NCBI GenBank assembly: GCA_026168605.1
Contig: JAPFDX010000007.1
Coordinates: 1-48,100 of the forward strand
Reading direction: 5' to 3'
Length of the DNA: 48,100 nucleotides
From: Roseburia sp.
GTDB lineage: Bacteria > Bacillota > Clostridia > Lachnospirales > Lachnospiraceae
The notes under the pieces are model-generated. The model searched no databases. It saw only the letters and a list, made by a program, of their open reading frames with translations, and was not told the DNA's origin. This document shows positions 8,476 to 17,098 of the stretch, in pieces. The position numbers and the translations under genes are program-made. Every line of letters starts with the position of its first letter. The stretch's first letter is position 1.

Positions 8476-10110
8476 CTAGTTGGGATACACTGCAATCCGG
8501 TTCTTCACGCGTTTCACCCGGATATTCGAAACGGTTCTGGCATTCCATGTCACTCCGTTTGCCTCAAACTGTACTCCCTCATACACAGTATCCCGGATCA
8601 CCGCCACAGCGTCCCCGGCATTTTTGATGATCTCCGCAAGTTTCTCCTGCTCCGGCAAAAGCTCCGCAAGCTCCTTCTCCTTTGTATAGATGGCTCTCTC
8701 GACCTTGATATAAAGCTCCATCGAATTGCGCACCTCCGCCGGATATTTCATATAGAAATCCGCGTATGCGCCACGGAACACCTCAAGCTCATGGTTGATC
8801 TCTGCAATTTTCTCTTCCAGATCCTGCGCCCGCCTCTTCATCTCGTCCGTCACACCAAAATGCAGATAGGTCGGCACACCCGCGGAGTTGCCTGCCTTGT
8901 ACACCGCGATCCCTTTCGCCGCGTCCGCCCTGCCGCCGATCACCGAGCCCTTCTCGCCGGAAAGTCTGAGCCTTCCCTTCGCGTGCAGTTCGCTGTCGAG
9001 ACTGTAATTCGCACGGATATCACCGCCTGCCCAGACCGTCGCCGCCTCAAAAAAGCTGCCCGCAACATCGCCCTCTGCACGAAGGTATCCCAGACCGGAG
9101 GCGTTGACGCCGCTGCGCAGGAAAATATTTGCCCCGCTCTCAATGACCGCTCCCTCGATAAAGCCGTCAATGACGACATCCCCGGTCGCCTTGATCCTGG
9201 TGCCGCTGCCGACGTTTCCCCTGACATAGGCATTTCCGTCTACATCCACGTTTCCGGTCGCCGTCGTGATCTCGTCAAAAATAAACATCCTGGTGATCAC
9301 AAGCTGCGTTCCCCGCAGCTCGATGCGTCCGTCCATCGCGGCGATATAGACATTTCCATCGTCCGTCAGGCGGTAACCGCTGCCGCGGAGTATCTCAAGC
9401 TCCTTTCCCTTCAAGGCGGGAAGAAGCGTTCCCTTCACAGTAAATCCCGTAACGCCATCCTGCGCTTTGTGGTATTCCACGACCTTCTGGTTCTCCCGGA
9501 CGATCTCAAACCACTCCACACTCTGGTAATCCACGCTGCCATCCTCAAGCTGCTTTGGCGTTCTCGCAACCTCCGTCCGGAAAAAATACTCGTACCAGCC
9601 GTCCTTTCCCTTTACCGGAGGTCTGCCCTGCGCAACCAGAACCGGTTTATCCGTCTCCGCCTCACCGCTTAAAATGCGTGTGATCGCCGCCTCGTCGATG
9701 CCTTTGACGATGCCCTTACGGCGCAGCGCCTTGATGAGATCCGCACGGCTCATCTTCGTCAGTTTCTCGTCATAGATGATATATGCCTCCATCTCGTCAC
9801 TGCTGACAGAGATACCGACCAGCTCCATCTGCTGTCTGCTCCCCTCACTCAGCAGCTCTTCCGCCTGCTCCATCGACTGTGTCTGACGCTTTGCCGCCGC
9901 CTCTGCGGCTTCCTGCTCCGTGCGCCGTCCGGCATTTTCACGGATGCGCTTCATATCCGTCGCCGTATACATAAACTTCGCATACTCCCTGACGTCGATG
10001 CCTTCCTCCAGTCCGGTCCGGATCTCCTGCATCTGTCTCGCGTCAAAAAAACGGCTTGCATAGGAGGAAACGTCGAGATGGCGCTCCAACCCCAGACGGA
10101 TCTCACGCAT
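8476..10110 (-). CDS. DUF342/FapA-family protein, C-terminal fragment of a split gene
   Basis: 544 residues from the first ATG after the amber codon; the same frame stays open up to 10335. Residues from about 95 onward form the FapA/DUF342 region: GRPPVKGKDGWYEYFF, then a right-handed repeat core with many Gly-Val-Ala strands (GNVDVDGNAYVRGNVGSG, GDVVIDGFIEGAVIESG), then a coiled coil (EMKRRAQDLEEKIAEINHELE) and a small C-terminal beta part. FapA proteins are linked to flagellar or envelope assembly, but the function is not settled. The N-terminal 70 residues are repeats of the type MREIRLGLERHLDVSSYA. These continue upstream past the stop at 10336, so this is the rear part of a longer protein. 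It is followed by the HD-GYP regulator. Confidence 0.8.
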   Translation of the reverse strand: MREIRLGLERHLDVSSYASRFFDARQMQEIRTGLEEGIDVREYAKFMYTATDMKRIRENAGRRTEQEAAEAAAKRQTQSMEQAEELLSEGSRQQMELVGISVSSDEMEAYIIYDEKLTKMSRADLIKALRRKGIVKGIDEAAITRILSGEAETDKPVLVAQGRPPVKGKDGWYEYFFRTEVARTPKQLEDGSVDYQSVEWFEIVRENQKVVEYHKAQDGVTGFTVKGTLLPALKGKELEILRGSGYRLTDDGNVYIAAMDGRIELRGTQLVITRMFIFDEITTATGNVDVDGNAYVRGNVGSGTRIKATGDVVIDGFIEGAVIESGANIFLRSGVNASGLGYLRAEGDVAGSFFEAATVWAGGDIRANYSLDSELHAKGRLRLSGEKGSVIGGRADAAKGIAVYKAGNSAGVPTYLHFGVTDEMKRRAQDLEEKIAEINHELEVFRGAYADFYMKYPAEVRNSMELYIKVERAIYTKEKELAELLPEQEKLAEIIKNAGDAVAVIRDTVYEGVQFEANGVTWNARTVSNIRVKRVKNRIAVYPN

Positions 10111-10335
10111 CTGCTGCCAGTTGTATTTCGGGTCTGCATACAGGGAGACGTCGATGCCTTCCTCCAGTCCCCGGCAGATCTCCCGGATCGCAACGCCCAG
10201 AAAACGCTTGGTCAGATACGGCTCGATATCAAGACCTTTCTCAAGAGCCCCGATGATCTTTTCCAGTTGTTCTGCCTGATACCCTTCTTTTATGTAAGGA
10301 ATGATGTTGACATTTGCTTCCTTCGCCTTCCTGAT

Positions 10336-10338
10336 CTA
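10336..10338 (-). other. in-frame amber codon splitting the DUF342 gene
   Basis: TAG at codon 90 lies within the repeat array, after GTT TTG CGC and before ATC AGG AAG. A single change from CAG or GAG would explain it. Everything on both sides is open in the same frame. Confidence 0.85.
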
Positions 10339-10605
10339 GCGCAAAACACCCTCGTCAAACGCCAGATAGGGCTTTAGATTGATCCCGATTTTCAGTCCCC
10401 TGCGGATCTCGCGCATCTTCTCCCACGGAATATCCGGCGACTGGTACACCGATGTGTCTATCCCAGCCTCGAGTCCCTTGCGGATCTCTTTTACCTGAAG
10501 CCAGTTATACGCCTCGTCCTCACAGCAGGAGATCGCAAGCCCCTGCTGCCTGGCGTGCTCGATCTCTTCCCTTTTTAATTTTTCAAATACGTCCTGCTCG
10601 CCCAA
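10336..10605 (-). CDS. N-terminal fragment of the split DUF342 gene
   Basis: 89 residues ending at a TAG (10338-10336) that is in frame with the downstream DUF342 part. The fragment begins MGEQDVFEKLKREEIEHARQ and contains the first repeats of the family QVKEIRKGLEAGIDTSVYQ and KMREIRRGLKIGINLKPYL. Translation beyond the TAG continues the same repeat series without any stop (IRKAKEANVNIIPYI, then EKIIGALEKGLDIEPYL). The undamaged gene would code for about 709 residues. A promoter and ribosome site precede the ATG, so the fragment is probably still transcribed. Either the gene is a recent pseudogene or the UAG is read through. Confidence 0.75.
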   Translation of the reverse strand: MGEQDVFEKLKREEIEHARQQGLAISCCEDEAYNWLQVKEIRKGLEAGIDTSVYQSPDIPWEKMREIRRGLKIGINLKPYLAFDEGVLR

Positions 10606-10631
10606 TTTTTTCTCCTCTGTTTCCCAACAAA

Positions 10632-10660
10632 CCTATACTTCGCACACCCTCACGGAACAA
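10632..10660 (-). promoter_or_regulatory. probable promoter of the DUF342/HD-GYP operon
   Basis: Reverse strand: TTGTTC (10660-10655), 17-base spacer, TATAGG (10637-10632), about 20 bases before the expected leader and ATG at 10605. Confidence 0.45.
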
Positions 10661-10675
10661 AATTTCCTATAAAGT

Positions 10676-10701
10676 AAAAACTAGTGCCTTGGCACTAGTT
10701 T
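10676..10701 (-). terminator. terminator after the hom/apgM operon
   Basis: AAACTAGTGCC (10678-10688) and GGCACTAGTTT (10691-10701) are perfect arms; on the reverse strand the hairpin is followed by a T-run. It lies about 70 bases after the apgM-like stop codon. Confidence 0.75.
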
Positions 10702-10771
10702 ACACCAGTTTATGCGGTTTCTCAACTTCTTTTTTATTTTTACCGTGCAGTTGCACATTCGCACGGTACGC

Positions 10772-11971
10772 TCACTGCAACAGACGGTCGATCAGCTTAT
10801 GCCCTTCTTCCACCAGTATTCCCGTCTCCGCCGTTTCCCTCTCGTTATAGCGGGCAACCCTGCGGCGCTCCGCCGTACTGTCATAGAGCAGATACGGCAC
10901 ATTTTCCGCAGAATGTGTGCGGATGCTCACCGGAGTCGGATGATCCGGCAGAACCATCATGCGGAACTCCTCGCCCGCCGCACGCAGCCCCTCCACAACC
11001 GGTTTGATCAGACGGCTGTCCAGATTCTCGATCGCCCGAATCTTTCGCTCCACGCTTCCCTGATGTCCCATCTCGTCGGGAGCTTCCAGATGCACATAGA
11101 CAAAATCACAGCCGCCCGACGTCAGCACATCGACTGCCGCCTGCGCCTTGCCCTCATAGTTCGTGTCAAGACCGCCGTTTGCTCCCTCGACGGTGATGAC
11201 CTTCATTGAAGTGCCGACCGCGATCCCCTTGAGCAGATCCACAGCGGAGATCATCGCGCCCTTTTTATGCGTGCGCTCCTCAAACGGATACAGCGCCGGT
11301 TTCGTCCCCGCGCCCCAGAACCAGCAGGAATTTGCCGGGTTTAATCCACGTCTCCGCCGCTCGGTATTCACCGGGTGATCCACTAGGATCTCATAGCTTT
11401 TCTCCATCATCGCGCGAAGCTGCTCATTCTCCGGCAGATGATCGCCTGTTTTCTGACCGAGCACATCGTGTGGCGCTGCCAGGTCTGTCACCTCGCCGCC
11501 CTCCCAGATCAGGCAGTGGCGGTAGCTGGTGCCTGCATAGAAGTGAAAGTTCTCTGTCTCAAGCTCCCTTCTCACCGCCTCCAGCAAAACAGTACTCTCC
11601 TCCGTACTGATCTCGCCGGAACTGTGGTCGATGATCGTGCGCCCTGCATAATCGTGCTCCTCCTCGGAGAGTGTCACCAGATTGCACCGGAGCGCAATAT
11701 CCGTATCCTTCATCGGCACGCCGATGGAGAGCGCCTCAAGCGGTGAACGCCCGGAGTAAAATCTCCGCGGATCGTAGCCGAGCACCGAAAGGTTTGCCGT
11801 ATCGCTTCCCGGCTTCATCCCGTCCGGGATCGTATGTACCATACCGGTCTCCCCCTTCGACGCCAGTTCATCCATCATCGGGGTATTTGCATATTCTAAC
11901 GGAGTCTGCCCGCCCAGACTTTCCATCGGGCGGTCTGCCATTCCATCTCCCAGTATTACCAGATACTTCAT
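10772..11971 (-). CDS. apgM-family phosphoglycerate mutase-like protein, possible homoserine kinase
   Basis: 399 residues of the alkaline-phosphatase superfamily, archaeal-type cofactor-independent phosphoglycerate mutase branch (COG3635). Visible landmarks are VILGDGMADRP (metal Asp), GSDTANLSVLGYDPRRFYSGRSPLEA (catalytic Ser), YVHLEAPDEMGHQG and LPDHPTPVSIRTHSAENVPYL (metal Asp/His). Members of this family located beside hom have been proposed to act as the missing homoserine kinase rather than as a glycolytic enzyme. Here it is the last gene of a set with homoserine dehydrogenase (30 bases upstream) and an ACT-domain protein, and no thrB is visible. I therefore favour a role in threonine synthesis; glycolytic mutase activity remains possible. 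Confidence 0.85.
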   Translation of the reverse strand: MKYLVILGDGMADRPMESLGGQTPLEYANTPMMDELASKGETGMVHTIPDGMKPGSDTANLSVLGYDPRRFYSGRSPLEALSIGVPMKDTDIALRCNLVTLSEEEHDYAGRTIIDHSSGEISTEESTVLLEAVRRELETENFHFYAGTSYRHCLIWEGGEVTDLAAPHDVLGQKTGDHLPENEQLRAMMEKSYEILVDHPVNTERRRRGLNPANSCWFWGAGTKPALYPFEERTHKKGAMISAVDLLKGIAVGTSMKVITVEGANGGLDTNYEGKAQAAVDVLTSGGCDFVYVHLEAPDEMGHQGSVERKIRAIENLDSRLIKPVVEGLRAAGEEFRMMVLPDHPTPVSIRTHSAENVPYLLYDSTAERRRVARYNERETAETGILVEEGHKLIDRLLQ

Positions 11972-12001
11972 TTTCCCGCTCTCCTTTCTGCGAAAAGGAC
12001 T

Positions 12002-13204
12002 CTATGCCACACGGATCATCTGAAGCACGACGTCAAGCTGCGCGGCGCATTTCTCATAGTCCGCCTCGCTCATGCACTCCGTGAGAAATCCAAGTTCTCC
12101 CGTCACACCTTCCGCGGTGACATACTCCACGCTGCCAAATGCCTGCTCCACTGCCGCTTTCTCCGCCGTCGTCCGCACAAAGTAACGGTTCTTCAGACTC
12201 TTATAGTCCACAAGCTCCAGCTTTCTTGAGCTCCACTCCACAGCGATATTCACATCCAGATGCTTCGCAATGTCCACCACATCCGAGACGACGGCGCTTG
12301 CCGTCGGAAGCTTTCCTGCGCCGCTTCCGTAAAACATCGCGTCTCCCAGCACGTTGCCGTGCACAAAGATCGCATTGAACACGCCGCTCACACTGTACAG
12401 CGGATGCGTCTGCGGGAGCAGGAACGGGGCTACCATCGCCACATAACCTCCCTCTGCCTTTTTGCTGCACGCGAGAAGCTTGATCGCCCGCCCCATCGCC
12501 CTGGCATATTTGATGTCAGCCGCCGAAATGCGGGTGATCCCCTCGGTGTGGATATCCTCAAAATCAACCTGCTGTCCGCACACCAGAGAGGTCAGGATCG
12601 CGATCTTCCGGCAGGCGTCGTAGCCCTCGATATCCGCGGTCGGATCTTTCTCGGCATACCCCTTCTCCTGCGCGTCGCGCAGAACCTCATCAAATTCCAG
12701 ACCTTCCTCGCTCATCTTTGTCATCATGTAGTTCGTCGTACCGTTTACGATACCCGTGATCTCCTCGATCTCGTCTGCCGTCAGGCTGGAATTGAGCGGG
12801 CGGATGATCGGAATACCGCCGCCGACGCTCGCCTCAAACATAAAGTTTACATTTTTTTCCTTCGCGAGGGCTATCAGCTCTGCGCCCTTTGCCGCCACCA
12901 GCGCCTTGTTGGAGGTTGTCACGTGTTTTCCCGCCTCCAGCATCGCCTTCACAAAGGTGTATGCCGGCTCCACGCCGCCCATCGTCTCCACGACGATTTT
13001 CACTTCCGGATCATTTACGATCGTCTGGTAATCATGCACGATCTTATCCTGCACGGGATCGCCTGGAAAGTCGCGAAGATCCAGAACATATTTGACTGTG
13101 ATCTCCTCTCCGGCGCGCTTTGTGATGCTGCTCCTGTTGATGTCTAATACCTCTGCCACACCGGAACCGACGGTCCCGTATCCCATTATTGCTGCCTTAA
13201 TCAT
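12002..13204 (-). CDS. hom: homoserine dehydrogenase
   Basis: 400 residues, EC 1.1.1.3, reducing aspartate semialdehyde to homoserine on the way to threonine and methionine. The N-terminal Rossmann loop is GYGTVGSGVAEVL; VETMGGVEPA, HVTTSNKALVA and EASVGGGIPIIRPLN are family signatures, and EGYDACRKIAILTSL with KYARAMGRAIKLLA follows. The C-terminal 60-80 residues form an ACT-like regulatory part typical of feedback-controlled enzymes. It lies eight bases after the ACT-domain gene and 30 bases before the apgM-like gene, so the three are almost certainly one operon. Confidence 0.95.
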   Translation of the reverse strand: MIKAAIMGYGTVGSGVAEVLDINRSSITKRAGEEITVKYVLDLRDFPGDPVQDKIVHDYQTIVNDPEVKIVVETMGGVEPAYTFVKAMLEAGKHVTTSNKALVAAKGAELIALAKEKNVNFMFEASVGGGIPIIRPLNSSLTADEIEEITGIVNGTTNYMMTKMSEEGLEFDEVLRDAQEKGYAEKDPTADIEGYDACRKIAILTSLVCGQQVDFEDIHTEGITRISAADIKYARAMGRAIKLLACSKKAEGGYVAMVAPFLLPQTHPLYSVSGVFNAIFVHGNVLGDAMFYGSGAGKLPTASAVVSDVVDIAKHLDVNIAVEWSSRKLELVDYKSLKNRYFVRTTAEKAAVEQAFGSVEYVTAEGVTGELGFLTECMSEADYEKCAAQLDVVLQMIRVA

Positions 13205-13212
13205 AGCTCCTC

Positions 13213-13656
13213 CTACTCTCTGCCCAAAATCTTTACATAGTGAACACCCGTCTGTTCCTCTATATGCGCCATCATCTCCGCCATATCCCCGGTCTCCGGT
13301 AAAATATCTACCGAGAGCGTCAAAGACGCGATGCCGTTGATCGGAATACTCTGGTGGATCGTCAGTATATTTGCGTGAAACTCTGCCACGGTCCGCAGCA
13401 CAACGGACAAAAGTCCCGGCTCGTCATCGAGCTGGATCACCATCGTGATCGTCCTGCCCTTCGCGGTCTCGTGAAACGGAAAGATATCGTCTTTATATTT
13501 GTAAAAAGAGCTCCTGCTGATGCCGACACGTTCGGTCGCCTCCTGCACCGAGGTGATCCTGCCGGAGTCGATCAGGCGCTTGGCTTCCACCACGCGCAAA
13601 AGTACGTCAGGCACCGCCCGCTCCTTTAAAACAAAATATTTGCCTTTGTCCTTCAT
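13213..13656 (-). CDS. ACT-domain protein of the PheB/UPF0735 type
   Basis: 147 residues from ATG 13656 (MKDKGKYFVLKERAVPD), preceded by GAGGG. A longer frame exists but has no better ribosome site. Residues about 1-65 contain a small helix-turn-helix-like segment (SVQEATERVGISRSSFYKYKDDIFPF). Residues about 70-147 form an ACT domain (TMVIQLDDEPGLLSVVLRTVAEFHANILTIHQSIP), which usually binds an amino acid. It is the first gene of the hom operon, so it may sense threonine or a related amino acid and regulate the pathway; this is an inference. Confidence 0.88.
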   Translation of the reverse strand: MKDKGKYFVLKERAVPDVLLRVVEAKRLIDSGRITSVQEATERVGISRSSFYKYKDDIFPFHETAKGRTITMVIQLDDEPGLLSVVLRTVAEFHANILTIHQSIPINGIASLTLSVDILPETGDMAEMMAHIEEQTGVHYVKILGRE

Positions 13657-13742
13657 CTTCCCTCTTCCTCTTTCCGTTCTTCTTTCCCCTGCCACTTCTG
13701 CCCCGTGTATGCAGTACGCTGACAGTTGTCCTCATGTGAAAG

Positions 13743-13771
13743 ATAATAACACAAAGAGATTGCCAAAGCAA
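13743..13771 (-). promoter_or_regulatory. probable promoter of the ACT-hom-apgM operon
   Basis: Reverse strand: TTGCTT (13771-13766), 17-base spacer, TATTAT (13748-13743). It overlaps the terminator hairpin of the preceding operon and leaves a leader of about 80 bases. Confidence 0.45.
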
Positions 13772-13776
13772 CCTCT
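13755..13776. terminator. terminator after the TPM-domain gene
   Basis: AGAGATTGC (13755-13763) and GCAACCTCT (13768-13776) form a nine-pair stem (one G-U in the reverse-strand RNA) with a four-base loop and T-rich sequence on both sides, 24 bases after the stop at 13800. Confidence 0.65.
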
Positions 13777-13799
13777 TTTTCTCTGTGTCCTATCTTGTT

Positions 13800-14627
13800 T
13801 TAAAATTTCCGGCTGCCGCCGCCGTGGCTGCGTCCACTGCTGCTCCTGTGGGTACTGCTTCTGCCTCCCCCGCCCCCGCTGCCGCCCGACTGCGTCTGTA
13901 TCCGCCGGTGTGTCGTCACGGTGTCGACAAAACGATCCTCCTTTTTGTCGAGCGTGAGGGTTCCATTCGTGCGAAAATCATACTGGTAACCGCCGAAACG
14001 CAGACGGTATCTTCCGACTACGACAGCATAGACCGCAGCGCCGCTTCCCCCAGCCAGGAGCACTGCGATCAGAAGCTCCATCCATGTGACCGTGCGGTGC
14101 CTCGACACCTCCCCGGTCTCTGTATCGTAATTGTACTGTCCCGCCGGGATGCCTGCGTCATACGCCTCTGAAATGCCTTCCACCATCGTGCCAAGACACG
14201 CGCTGTACGCTTCGTCGCTGACATCCTCATAGGCGTCGTCTAAAATCCCATCGATTCTGTCGTCCGTCAGGTAGCGGATCGCTTCCCCGCTCGTGGAGAC
14301 TGCGATCTCGCGGTTATCCATATCGATCAGGACCGCCGCGCCGTTTTCCTGGTCCGGGGAGTGTGCATCATAAAAATCATCCGCGTATTCTGTCCCGCTT
14401 TTTCCCTTTGCATCCGAGGTTGTGACCGCATAGATATCCCATCCGGTCTTTTCTTGCAGGGAAACGATCTGCTCATGCAGCGAGCTTCTCTCGCTTTCTG
14501 TCAAAAGGGCAGCGCTGTCATAGACATTTTCTGCCTGCCCCGCTCCTTCCTGCGCCGCGTACACCGTGGATCCCCCGCACACAAGCAGCAGCGCAAGCAG
14601 ACTGACCGCTTTTCTCGTCTTTTTCAT
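13800..14627 (-). CDS. TPM-domain membrane protein (YdjH/YgcG-like)
   Basis: 275 residues. A signal peptide (MKKTRKAVSLLALLLVCGGSTVYA) is followed by an extracellular TPM domain, about 30-170: VYDSAALLTESERSSLHEQI, EKTGWDIYAVTT, AAVLIDMDNREIAVSTSGEAI and DRIDGILDDAYEDV are typical. A membrane helix (WMELLIAVLLAGGSGAAVYAVVV) sits near residue 185-205, and the tail is rich in Gly, Ser and His/Arg. The start codon overlaps the stop of the zinc-ribbon membrane gene (ATGA), so the two are coupled. In Bacillus the equivalent YdjH acts with YdjG and YdjI in a cell-envelope stress module; the same association is inferred here. Confidence 0.85.
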   Translation of the reverse strand: MKKTRKAVSLLALLLVCGGSTVYAAQEGAGQAENVYDSAALLTESERSSLHEQIVSLQEKTGWDIYAVTTSDAKGKSGTEYADDFYDAHSPDQENGAAVLIDMDNREIAVSTSGEAIRYLTDDRIDGILDDAYEDVSDEAYSACLGTMVEGISEAYDAGIPAGQYNYDTETGEVSRHRTVTWMELLIAVLLAGGSGAAVYAVVVGRYRLRFGGYQYDFRTNGTLTLDKKEDRFVDTVTTHRRIQTQSGGSGGGGGRSSTHRSSSGRSHGGGSRKF

Positions 14628-15709
14628 AGGATCAACCCTCCAATCAGTCCAAGAACCAGCACTGCCAGTGCGGTCACTGCGCTCACAACCGCCAGCTTCC
14701 TATGGTCAACCGGCAGTTCCCCGCACACGTTTCCCGTCTGCCCGTTCATGGAATAATAGTAAATCCTGCCGTCCTTTCCCTTGTATGTAATCGTCCAGAC
14801 CGGTAGGAGCACATACGACCAGTCCTCCTTCTTCGGACGGAAATTAGCGCTCCGCACCGTCACCGAATCGTACCCGGTGATGCTCTCTCTCATCAGCCGC
14901 TCCGCACTCTCGCGCATCGTCTGACGCATCCTCTCCTGCACCGCCTCACACGCAATATCCCTGCGCTCCGCCTGAAAACCGGAGAGGTAACCCATATGAA
15001 AATCCTTCATCTGCTCAAAGCGGTACGGCATGACGCCGCTCGCCAGTTTTGCGTTCGCCTTGCCAAGCGCATTCTCCGGGAGATCGCGCAGCGTCACCTC
15101 GCCATCACGCTCCACCGCGTAGAGCTTCGTCTGTGTGTACTCCGTGTTGCCGCTTCTCCAAACGCGTATCTCACGCGCCTGGGCATCGACGCTGCCCTCC
15201 AGATCGACGCGGTACAGCCAGTACGGAAAATATACGCCCGTCATGCTCTCAATCTGCTTCTTCTGAAAAAATGCTTTCGGAACAAACTTCTTTTTCCCCG
15301 TATATTCCAGAAAACCCTTTACCGCTTCCTCTCTTGTGACCTCAAACGGGATCACCTTTTCCGGAAGGAACTCTCCCGCGAGCTTTCCGCCGAGCACCAC
15401 CGGATTGTGGCAGTAGTAGCAGAAAGTCGCCGCCGTCGTCTCATCCGTGATGATTTCCGCACCGCAGGACGGGCAGGAATACTGCACCGCCTGTTTGGAG
15501 GCGCTCTCCTGCTGTCCCTCTGCGGCGTTCTCCGCCTCCGGCTCTCCGGTGTGATCCGCCTGCTTTTCGGACGCTGCGGCAGGCTTCATCGCGTCCAGCT
15601 CCTCCTGCGAAAAAAGTGAATTACAGTATTCACACTTATACTGCTGGCTTTCCGGGTCAAAGATCAGTTCTCCATCACAATTCGGACATTTAAAACTGAT
15701 GACCGCCAT
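14624..15709 (-). CDS. zinc-ribbon membrane protein (YdjG-like)
   Basis: 361 residues from ATG 15709, two bases after the SPFH gene stop. Two zinc ribbons are visible near the N-terminus: FKCPNCDGELIFDPESQQYKC-EYC and, after an acidic linker, YSCPSCGAEIITDETTAATFC-YYC. A middle domain of about 200 residues (PYWLYRVDLEGSVDAQ, KKEDWSYVLLPVWTITYKG) leads to a single C-terminal membrane helix (VSAVTALAVLVLGLIGGLIL). This matches the layout of Bacillus YdjG-type proteins. It is the fourth gene of the prfB-led cluster, translationally coupled on both sides. Confidence 0.82.
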   Translation of the reverse strand: MAVISFKCPNCDGELIFDPESQQYKCEYCNSLFSQEELDAMKPAAASEKQADHTGEPEAENAAEGQQESASKQAVQYSCPSCGAEIITDETTAATFCYYCHNPVVLGGKLAGEFLPEKVIPFEVTREEAVKGFLEYTGKKKFVPKAFFQKKQIESMTGVYFPYWLYRVDLEGSVDAQAREIRVWRSGNTEYTQTKLYAVERDGEVTLRDLPENALGKANAKLASGVMPYRFEQMKDFHMGYLSGFQAERRDIACEAVQERMRQTMRESAERLMRESITGYDSVTVRSANFRPKKEDWSYVLLPVWTITYKGKDGRIYYYSMNGQTGNVCGELPVDHRKLAVVSAVTALAVLVLGLIGGLIL

Positions 15710-15711
15710 CC

Positions 15712-17037
15712 TTAGTTCCTCGCTTTCCCGCACTCACTGCAAAACTTTCCTTTGTTCACATGACCGCATTCACACGTCCACTCTGCCGCCGGCGCAGGTT
15801 TCCCGCACTCGCTGCAGAATTTTCCGGTGTTCACATGGCCGCACTCGCACGTCCACTCCGTCTTTGGAGCGGGCGCCGGCTTGCCGCACTCGCTGCAGAA
15901 TTTTCCGGTATTCACACATCCGCACTCGCACGTCCATCCCGCCGCGCCATTTGGCGCTGCAGCCGGCGCTGCCGTGACATTCTGCGCCGTATTCGGCGCT
16001 GCTGCTGTGCCCGGCATCCCCATCTGCGGTGCGCCCTGGCTATGCGCCATATCATTTGGTGTCTGCAGTGAGCCAAGCCCTGCCATCGTCTGGTTCATCG
16101 TGTTCATCCCCATGCCGACGCCCATAAATCCTGCCATCGCACCGCCCGCATTGCTGCCTGCATCGCGCACGCCCTCGGTGATGTTCTTCACCGCCATACC
16201 GCGCATGACGTTAAAGTCCGTTCCCAGCATCGCGCCTTCATTTCTCATATTGATGAGCTTCTGCGATTCCTCATCATAGGACACGCTGGCAATGCCGACC
16301 GCCTGGATCTCCATGCCGCGCATCTGGTTCCAGTCCGCGTCGAGGATATCCGCCATGTATCTTCCAAGCTCTCTCGCCTTTGACGTCACATGGGAAATGC
16401 GCGTGCCGTCCGCCGACATCTGGTTGATCGCCGACTGCAGAGTCTCTAAAAACTCTGAGATATACTGCTCGTTGATGGATTCGATCTCCACATGACCTGC
16501 ATTTCTCGGAATCGCCTCGGCATAAAACTGAAGCGGGTTTGTAATTTTGATCGAATACGTGCCGTGTGCGCGCAAAAACAGTTCCGCATTGTAAAAGCTG
16601 TCAAAATAGTTGATCGGATTTCGCGTTCCGAATTTGATGCCCTTGATCTCCTGCAGATTGACAAAAAACACCTTCTGCATGGTCGGCGTCTGCCCGCCGA
16701 ATTTGATGCGGCTGAAGGTCTCCTTCACCGCCTCGCCCAGCTCACCGTTAAAGAGAGATGGCATCGCAGAGTTGTCTACCCGGTAATAGCCCGGCTCTGC
16801 CGTGTAATCGACAACCTTTCCCCCGTCCACAAGCATCATAAACTGGTTGTCGTAGACATGGATGACGGAACCGTTGCTGACCGTATCCGGCGTCAGGTTT
16901 GTGTTCTGTCCCCTGCGGATCAAAACGCCTTCTGTAAAGATGGTGCGTTCCCCCATATCCTCCGCCTCAATGACTTCCTGCCACTGATCCGTGAGACCAC
17001 CGCTGATTGCCTGTCCGACTGCTTTGATAATTCCCAT
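15712..17037 (-). CDS. SPFH-domain protein with three C-terminal zinc ribbons (YdjI-like)
   Basis: 441 residues. The SPFH/virion-core-like region covers about residues 20-290 (LIRRGQNTNLTPDTVSNGSVIHVYDNQFMML, NYFDSFYNAELFLRAHGTYSIKI, GVRDAGSNAGGAMAGFMGVGMG). The tail contains three nearly identical zinc ribbons with the pattern WTCECG-VN-GKFCSECGK separated by PAPAP-type linkers (15715-15930 on DNA). The number of ribbons could vary by recombination. Bacillus YdjI has the same SPFH plus zinc-ribbon plan and needs YdjG and YdjH to position it at the membrane; both partners follow here. It probably forms membrane-associated oligomers. Confidence 0.87.
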   Translation of the reverse strand: MGIIKAVGQAISGGLTDQWQEVIEAEDMGERTIFTEGVLIRRGQNTNLTPDTVSNGSVIHVYDNQFMMLVDGGKVVDYTAEPGYYRVDNSAMPSLFNGELGEAVKETFSRIKFGGQTPTMQKVFFVNLQEIKGIKFGTRNPINYFDSFYNAELFLRAHGTYSIKITNPLQFYAEAIPRNAGHVEIESINEQYISEFLETLQSAINQMSADGTRISHVTSKARELGRYMADILDADWNQMRGMEIQAVGIASVSYDEESQKLINMRNEGAMLGTDFNVMRGMAVKNITEGVRDAGSNAGGAMAGFMGVGMGMNTMNQTMAGLGSLQTPNDMAHSQGAPQMGMPGTAAAPNTAQNVTAAPAAAPNGAAGWTCECGCVNTGKFCSECGKPAPAPKTEWTCECGHVNTGKFCSECGKPAPAAEWTCECGHVNKGKFCSECGKARN

Positions 17038-17098
17038 AGTTCCCCTCCTGATATCCTGTGTATTTTATGCAGCATACCGTCTGTGTATGCGCCCGCAT

